This document shows positions 59,126-64,000 of a stretch of DNA of 64,000 nucleotides, piece after piece. Both the position numbers and the translations under genes were made by a program. Under the pieces are notes generated by a model. It saw only the letters and a program-made list of their open reading frames with translations, was not told the DNA's origin and searched no databases. Within the stretch, counting starts at the first letter, position 1. The number at the start of each line of letters is the position of its first letter. This stretch comes from Okeania sp. SIO2C9. Lineage in GTDB: Bacteria > Cyanobacteriota > Cyanobacteriia > Cyanobacteriales > Microcoleaceae. The DNA lies in the NCBI RefSeq assembly GCF_010672455.1, contig NZ_JAAHGO010000004.1, forward strand, positions 1 through 64,000, read 5' to 3'.

Positions 59126-60277
59126 CTGATGCACATAGTTTTTCAAGTTGACAGCAGCATTAAAATCTCTATCAGCTTCAAAACCGCATTCACTACATTC
59201 ATAAGTTCTCATACTTAAAGGCATTTTCTGTTGATGCCCACAGTTTGAACATATTTGAGAACTTGGATAAAATCTATCCGCTATGACTAATTCACTACCG
59301 TACCATTCACATTTGTATATAAGTTGACGTTTAAACTCATAAAAACCACAGTCTGCTATGGCACTTGCTAGTTTATGGTTTTTTAGCATTCCACTTACGT
59401 TTAAATCCTCAATTACTATGGTGCTGTGGTTTAAAGCTCGCCCATGTTGTGAGTTTATGTAGTGTATCTGCTCTGATATCAGCTACTTTTTTGTGTGATG
59501 AAGCTAGTTTTTTTACTGCTTTGGCTCTATTTTTTGTTTGCGTAGCATTCCGCAGTAAACCAGGTTCTTTTTTATTGACATGGCGTTGATAACGAGTTAA
59601 TCGTTTTTGGGCTTGTTTGTAGGCTTTAACGTTAGCGTAGGTTGTTCCATCACTACAAGTTGCTAGAGAATTTATACCAACATCTACACCGATAACATCT
59701 CGTTTACTTGGTGCGCGTTCCGCAAGCGAGCTGTCGTCGTCGCGGGGTCGCATCCGCTTTTTGTAGTAGGGTTGGGTTGATAATCATATTTAAAACTAAT
59801 ATACCAATCACCTGCGCGTTTGGATATTCTCACATTTTTGACTGGTACAGAGGGTAAGATTTCATAAGTTTTTACTATTCCTATTCTTGGTAGTTTAATA
59901 TAGTTTCCTTTCAGGATATTAATACTTCCTTCTAGATAGAAACTATCTTTTTTCCCTTTTTTCTTGAATCTAGGGAATCCACGTTGGGGAATAGTTAAAA
60001 AGTTTTTAAATGCCCTGTCTAAGTCTCTTAAAGCTTGCTGGGGGGCACACTTTGATACTTCATAATACCAAGGATTTTCACTTTTAACTTCAGCAATTAA
60101 ACGTTTATGCAAAGTGATAGCACTAGGCCGTTTCTTAGTTGATTCGTACTTCTGTATACAAGTTGCTAATCCCCAATTATAAGCATGACGAGCTACACCT
60201 GCGTGTTTGGCAAGTATTGTTTTTTGGTAATTGTTAACTTTTAACTTGGTCTTGAAGTATTGCATTTGAACACGCAC
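59123..60277 (-). pseudogene. tnpB: IS200/IS605-type TnpB (OrfB) gene, interrupted
   Basis: Three consecutive frames make one TnpB. 60277-59760 gives the N-terminal part (FKTKLKVNNYQKTILAKHAG, WYYEVSKCAPQQALRDLDRAFKNF). 59753-59409 gives DVIGVDVGINSLATCSDG with the first RuvC Asp. 59420-59123 gives IVIEDLNVSGM with the Glu, then CSNCGH...CSECG zinc ribbon and DRDFNAAVNLKNY with the last Asp. A 48-base GC-rich palindromic repeat (59710-59757) breaks the first junction, and a one-base shift breaks the second near 59400. A GCATTCCGCA repeat piece lies in frame (LLRNATQ). It was once active; all catalytic residues are still readable. Confidence 0.9.
59710..59757. repeat. GC-rich palindromic repeat inserted in tnpB
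   Basis: GGTGCGCGTTCCGCAAGCGA... to GGGGTCGCATCCGC, the reverse complement of the repeat at 9352-9403 with a few changes. Another relative lies at 3712-3757. It shows that this short repeat moves, or is copied, into genes. Confidence 0.8.
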
Positions 60278-60610
<333 letters not shown>

Positions 60611-61804
60611 TCAACTTTTCAATGCTGATACGATACGGGAACTTGCCATCCTTGCCCCCGATAGGTTTCTGGCGACAGGTCCTACTTGCAAAGCAGCTAA
60701 CCCACCCATAATAAATAGTTCGCAACCAGACCAGCGCAAATATTCGTCTAATACTGGCAAACCATTCACTATTTTCACTGGGTGAGTATGCAAGACTTCT
60801 TTTAAGATAGGTTGTTGTGTGACATCAAGTTTTGTACCTGTTGCTAACCAGATGCGGTCGAATTCCCACGTCATTCCATCATCACATTTTACTTGCCAGC
60901 GATCGCTGGCAAACTCAGCACCCACTACCTGACATTCCTCAAAAATAGATAATTTGTCTTGGTGTTGGTAACGGCGCAACTGAGTCATCACTGCTGGTGT
61001 CATGGAACCGCCATCTCGTGCTTGTTGAATTAACTGCCATCGTTTTTGCCAGTCAGTTTCGGCGCTAAAAGCTTTTAAATATTTTGGGCCTAACCAACCG
61101 GGTTCGGCATCAAATAATTTCTCTTTGAGCTGACGTCTTACCATCAAGGTTACGTTTGCGCCTCGTTTTAAGGCTCCCACTACTAAGTGACCGCTAGTTA
61201 ATCCTCCACCGATAATTAGCACTTTTTCCCCTCTGAGTCGCAAACCTTGCAAGTCTACTTGGTGGGAGTGACAAAGGCGTTGGTTTGGATAGGGGGTAGG
61301 AATTTTTTTCGCCCATTGTGGAAGTTGAGGTTTTCCTCCACCATTGGCTATGATTACTTGACGAGCTATGGTTGAGTTACCATCATCTAGTTCGACTCGA
61401 AATTGAGGGTTCCCTCGGTGGGTGATGGGAGCAATGTTTGTCACTGATGCTTTATATACTTTGTCTTCTAACTGCCAGCGACTAACTACGTCTTGGGAAA
61501 ATTCTTGAAATAGTTTTGTTCCAGGTAGGTCGTAGGGGGGGAATAGTTCGTTTGGGCGATTTTCCGCAAACCGACGCAGGGAATAGGGGTCTGGGTCTGG
61601 GTGGTGAACGGCGGGCGATCGCAAGTGGGGTATTTCTTGGGCTGCAAATTGCTGTCGCCACTGACTCATCCAAGTGGCACTGGGGTCAAATACTATTATT
61701 TTATGGCGATACTTTTTCCGTTTTTGCAACAGATGAGTTACCAATGTTAGGGCGTGGGGCCCCGCACCTACGATGGCAATGTTGGTTTGTATTGGTAAGG
61801 ACAT
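60611..61804 (-). CDS. FAD/NAD(P)-binding oxidoreductase (N-monooxygenase-like), iron-regulated
   Basis: The protein has 397 residues from ATG 61804; a TTG at 61819 is less likely. NIAIVGAGPHALTLVTHLL is the FAD-binding start. IPHLRSPAVHHPDPDPYSLR resembles the lysine/ornithine N-monooxygenase and YwjB-like family. LIIGGGLTSGHLVVGAL is a second Rossmann motif for NAD(P)H, and RIWLATGTKLD and LFIMGGLAALQVGPVARNL end the protein. It is full length. A near-perfect Fur box lies 23 bases upstream of the start, so the gene should be repressed when iron is plentiful. A role in siderophore making or reductive iron use is plausible. Confidence 0.82.
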   Translation of the reverse strand: MSLPIQTNIAIVGAGPHALTLVTHLLQKRKKYRHKIIVFDPSATWMSQWRQQFAAQEIPHLRSPAVHHPDPDPYSLRRFAENRPNELFPPYDLPGTKLFQEFSQDVVSRWQLEDKVYKASVTNIAPITHRGNPQFRVELDDGNSTIARQVIIANGGGKPQLPQWAKKIPTPYPNQRLCHSHQVDLQGLRLRGEKVLIIGGGLTSGHLVVGALKRGANVTLMVRRQLKEKLFDAEPGWLGPKYLKAFSAETDWQKRWQLIQQARDGGSMTPAVMTQLRRYQHQDKLSIFEECQVVGAEFASDRWQVKCDDGMTWEFDRIWLATGTKLDVTQQPILKEVLHTHPVKIVNGLPVLDEYLRWSGCELFIMGGLAALQVGPVARNLSGARMASSRIVSALKS

Positions 61805-61826
61805 GGAATTAAAAAACAATAGTTAT

Positions 61827-61845
61827 GATAATGATAATCATTATT
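61827..61845. promoter_or_regulatory. Fur box
   Basis: GATAATGATAATCATTATT matches the 19-base Fur consensus GATAATGATAATCATTATC at 18 positions. It is centred about 32 bases before the ATG of the flavoprotein gene, where it would block its promoter. Confidence 0.88.
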
Positions 61846-61965
61846 ATTTTAATTATATATATAGCTGTAACGGCTCACAAACAAGATTTTTCCTAGGTCA
61901 TGCTGCGCAACAAGCAAACAAGCTTAGATTATTTGCATATCATCTGAGTAGGCTTTAGGTTATAT

Positions 61966-62306
61966 CATATAGTTGCAAATACGTCAAATCAGTATATAGG
62001 CAACTTAGAAAAATTAGTTCATCATGGTTGAATAAAAATGAGATTTCGCCTGTCTAAACAACGAAATAATAAGTGTTTGAGGCTTTAAAATCTTTTTAGG
62101 TAATAAAATTCCTTTGATTATAGCTCTGTATATATTATCACATAAAAGCTAAAACTATTGAAATTCTGTTGGCTATTTCAGGTAATTTATCCGATTTTTT
62201 GTCATCAATCTCTGACAAAGTTTAAAATCTTAAAATTAGAAGTTGAGATTGATAATTAAAACTTTTCACTTGAGCGATCGCTGAAATTAAAGAATGAGGA
62301 TTAAAT
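61966..62306. repeat. 340-base dispersed repeat, copy 2
   Basis: It matches 48681-49018 in the same orientation (TTGCAAATACGTCAAA to AATTAAAACTTTTCAC). The hairpin at 62198-62219 (TTTGTC-loop-GACAAA) has its ten-base loop in the opposite direction to that of copy 1. Both copies have a HIP1-like GCGATCGC after the hairpin. Confidence 0.75.
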
Positions 62307-62604
62307 AAAATACAGAAATTAAAGAGCAAAAATTAAAATGTTTAAATGACGCAGAATTTGATGTTGAATGAGAAATGATTGACTACTCCCCGGAGGTCAG
62401 TCACGGGGAAACAAGCGCAGATACTACGCAACAGGATAAATCCTTGTTGCTCCGTCTGTTCTTAGCTGACCAAAGATATACTCTTTGGGGACAAGTCAAA
62501 GTGCCCCTACACAGTCTGCTTAAGTCTAAACCTAGCTTTGCGGCTTACTTTTGTGATGATATTTGCAGCCCCATTACAGTCTGCATTCACAAAACCTAAA
62601 AAAT

Positions 62605-63060
62605 AACGGGAGGAAGTACGCAGCGCCCGTTTTAACGGCTGGTTGAATAACGACACGCGGGTAATAAAGCGTAGTAAAAATCTGCTATACTTAGAGGAAT
62701 AAGGAACAAGGTTTGTCGCCATGACAAGACCGCGCTTTGCGGTGAGATTCCGGTAGACAGGAGACGGGGAATTGATTTCCTACGACGGCTGTTAGCTCCG
62801 CATTCGGCACCGAAAAGCAAGTAGGCAGCTAGAGCAGCGAGAAGATTGCTCCAACCAGCGCGAGTAAAACCACTCGTGAAAGCTATAAAAAAGTAAGCTC
62901 ACAGCTAAATCTTTGATTTACGCCGAGGAGTTTAGAAGTCTGCCCTTCAGGCTTTAAGCAAATGTGGATTTATGAGGGGCTGCGTGCGGAAGTAAATTCC
63001 GCACATTTATTCGCCCCGTCCCAAATGGGGGTGGACTAACCACAGAATCCAGGGTGTTTC
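62605..63060. other. Foreign-looking insert of about 450 bases within the second tnpB
   Basis: More GC-rich than its surroundings, with stems such as GTGCGGAA/TTCCGCAC (62984-63004) and CCAGGGTGTTTCAACCCCTGG (63050-63070). It lies between the GLYRSGNN and NADCNG parts of TnpB. Short frames in it (for example 62632-62820 minus) match nothing I know. Confidence 0.5.
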
Positions 63061-63117
63061 AACCCCTGGAGATGTCAAAATTATTACCACTTCTATACAA
63101 ACCACGCTGTCTTGATG

Positions 63118-63163
63118 CAGTCGCTCATGGGGGAAACCCCCAAGACCGCGCTGCATCGCTTTA
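63118..63163. repeat. Hairpin repeat GATGCAGTCGCTC...GCGCTGCATC
   Basis: Arms GATGCAG(TCGC)... and ...GCGCTGCATC with an inner TGGGGGAAACCCCCA stem-loop. I recall very similar repeats in Moorena/Okeania-type genomes. It interrupts the second tnpB after the RVKR residues. Confidence 0.75.
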
Positions 63164-64000
63164 CTCTTTTTCCTGACGGTTTCCAATCATTGGGTTTCTC
63201 ACCATAATTAGGCAGATTGTCACCATCTAAAAATGAAGGGGCGAATGCCATTCGCCCCTACAAGTATAGCTTTCTTCGGTTTCTATAAATATAATCCCAT
63301 ACTCTTGACATAATTGAGCTATTCTCTGTTTGAGTCTAGCTGTCGGAATTGGTAAAAATTCTGAATTACTTTTTTTTCCTAATTCTATTTCATTTTTCTG
63401 ACCTTTATTCCAACCAAATGCAATTGTACCAATAGAATTTTTGTGCGCAATGATTAATTACTATTCTGGCTGCTTTATTAATTCCCAAATCGCATTTGAC
63501 GGTTACGCTTTTCTGTAACTGCAGCTAGTTTATTTGACCAAAATCCAGTCGGTTGATTTTCTTTAATGGTTGATATCTGTTTGTTGTACCAACGATTCAT
63601 TGATTTAATCTGTTTCCCATCTACTATCAAGCTAGTATTTACATTGGATACACAGGTCAACCAATTATTTACACCATGGTCTATTCCTAAGACATTTTCT
63701 CGATCTAATTGAGGTTTAATTACCATTTCTTTTTGATAGACAAATTCCCAATAAAAACATCTATTTATGGGTAATATTCTTAGTTATTTGAGACTAGAGA
63801 ATGCTCTTATACTAGGCATGGGAATTAAAAAGCTATCTATTCCAAACCAGCGTTTACAGGTATTCCCTAATGGTACTCTAATTTGATTATCTTTAAGTTT
63901 TAATGCTTGCTTGGGGTAACTAACTGTAGCCATTCCCCCTTTTTTTCTGTAGTTAGGAATCCTTGGTATGTCTAAGATTTTTCCTTCTCTGTAGGCTTTA

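Larger units (their letters stand above)
62515..64000 (-). pseudogene. tnpB: Second TnpB gene, heavily interrupted, cut by the window end
   Basis: Reading from 64000 down: KAYREGKILDIPRIPNY, SYPKQALKLKDNQIRVPLG, an in-frame TAA at about 63787, then NVLGIDHGVNNWLTCVSN with the RuvC Asp. After 63478 the next frame gives NKAARIVINHC, IELGKKSNSEFLPIPTARLK and IFIETEESYT. The REP palindrome at 63237-63261 intervenes, then FLDGDNLPNYGEKPNDWKP and SGKRVKR. A hairpin repeat at 63118-63163 intervenes, then RGLYRSGNN. After about 450 bases of foreign DNA comes VNADCNGAANIITKVSRK at about 62592-62540. At least four separate lesions are present. Confidence 0.85.

Overview
The window looks like the chromosome of a low-GC, filamentous, marine-type cyanobacterium of the Trichodesmium/Okeania kind. 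This is inferred from phycobilisome genes (nblA, a CpcS/CpeS lyase, cpcG), an Mg-type HemB, many HIP1 octamers (GCGATCGC), heptanucleotide tandem repeats, a group II intron in a housekeeping-type gene, and a very large non-coding fraction full of short inverted-repeat elements. I ran no search, so the genus is a guess.

Layout. 0-5 kb: phycobilisome block, with nblA (minus strand, 56 aa) divergent from a bilin lyase gene split after codon 7 by a 2.2 kb group II intron, then cpcG. 5-13.5 kb: a SAM hydroxide adenosyltransferase, two paralogous kinase-TPR membrane proteins (one active-looking, one a clear pseudokinase) and a DUF2062 protein. 15-20 kb: mnmE, a small unknown protein and two radical-SAM genes. 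20.7-22.1 kb: a 1.4 kb array of two alternating heptamers inside an inverted-repeat element. 22.5-27.5 kb: tex and a ferredoxin-metallo-beta-lactamase fusion. 28-30.7 kb: two copies of a broken antitoxin/PIN pair flanking a frameshifted Rpn-type nuclease gene. 31.2-40.6 kb: a P-loop NTPase plus a 2,098-residue STAND/TPR/WD40 protein, followed by a ParD-like protein and a Uma2 nuclease. 41-48 kb: rpsU, a DeoC homologue without its Schiff-base lysine, recO, an MFS transporter and higBA. 49.7-58.9 kb: hemB, a PEP-CTERM protein, an apparently circularly permuted amine oxidase, a frameshifted Uma2 gene, a degenerate and an intact-looking metallophosphoesterase, and a CobW-like GTPase. 59-64 kb: two decayed TnpB genes and a flavoprotein gene under a near-perfect Fur box.

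The intergenic DNA is the other main story. At least six families of small inverted-repeat elements can be recognised by eye, several with target-site duplications and some nested in one another. Heptamer arrays often sit in the middle of these elements. Short palindromic repeats have also entered reading frames (Rpn, TnpB, STAND). Many accessory genes are broken by nonsense or frameshift changes, while the core genes (mnmE, tex, recO, rpsU, hemB, cpcG) are intact.

Best candidates for something undescribed: the permuted amine oxidase, the DeoC homologue with a lost catalytic lysine, the kinase/pseudokinase TPR pair, the P-loop NTPase plus giant STAND-WD40 locus with a repeat-derived insert between its Walker motifs, and a dispersed repeat whose hairpin loop is inverted between two copies.
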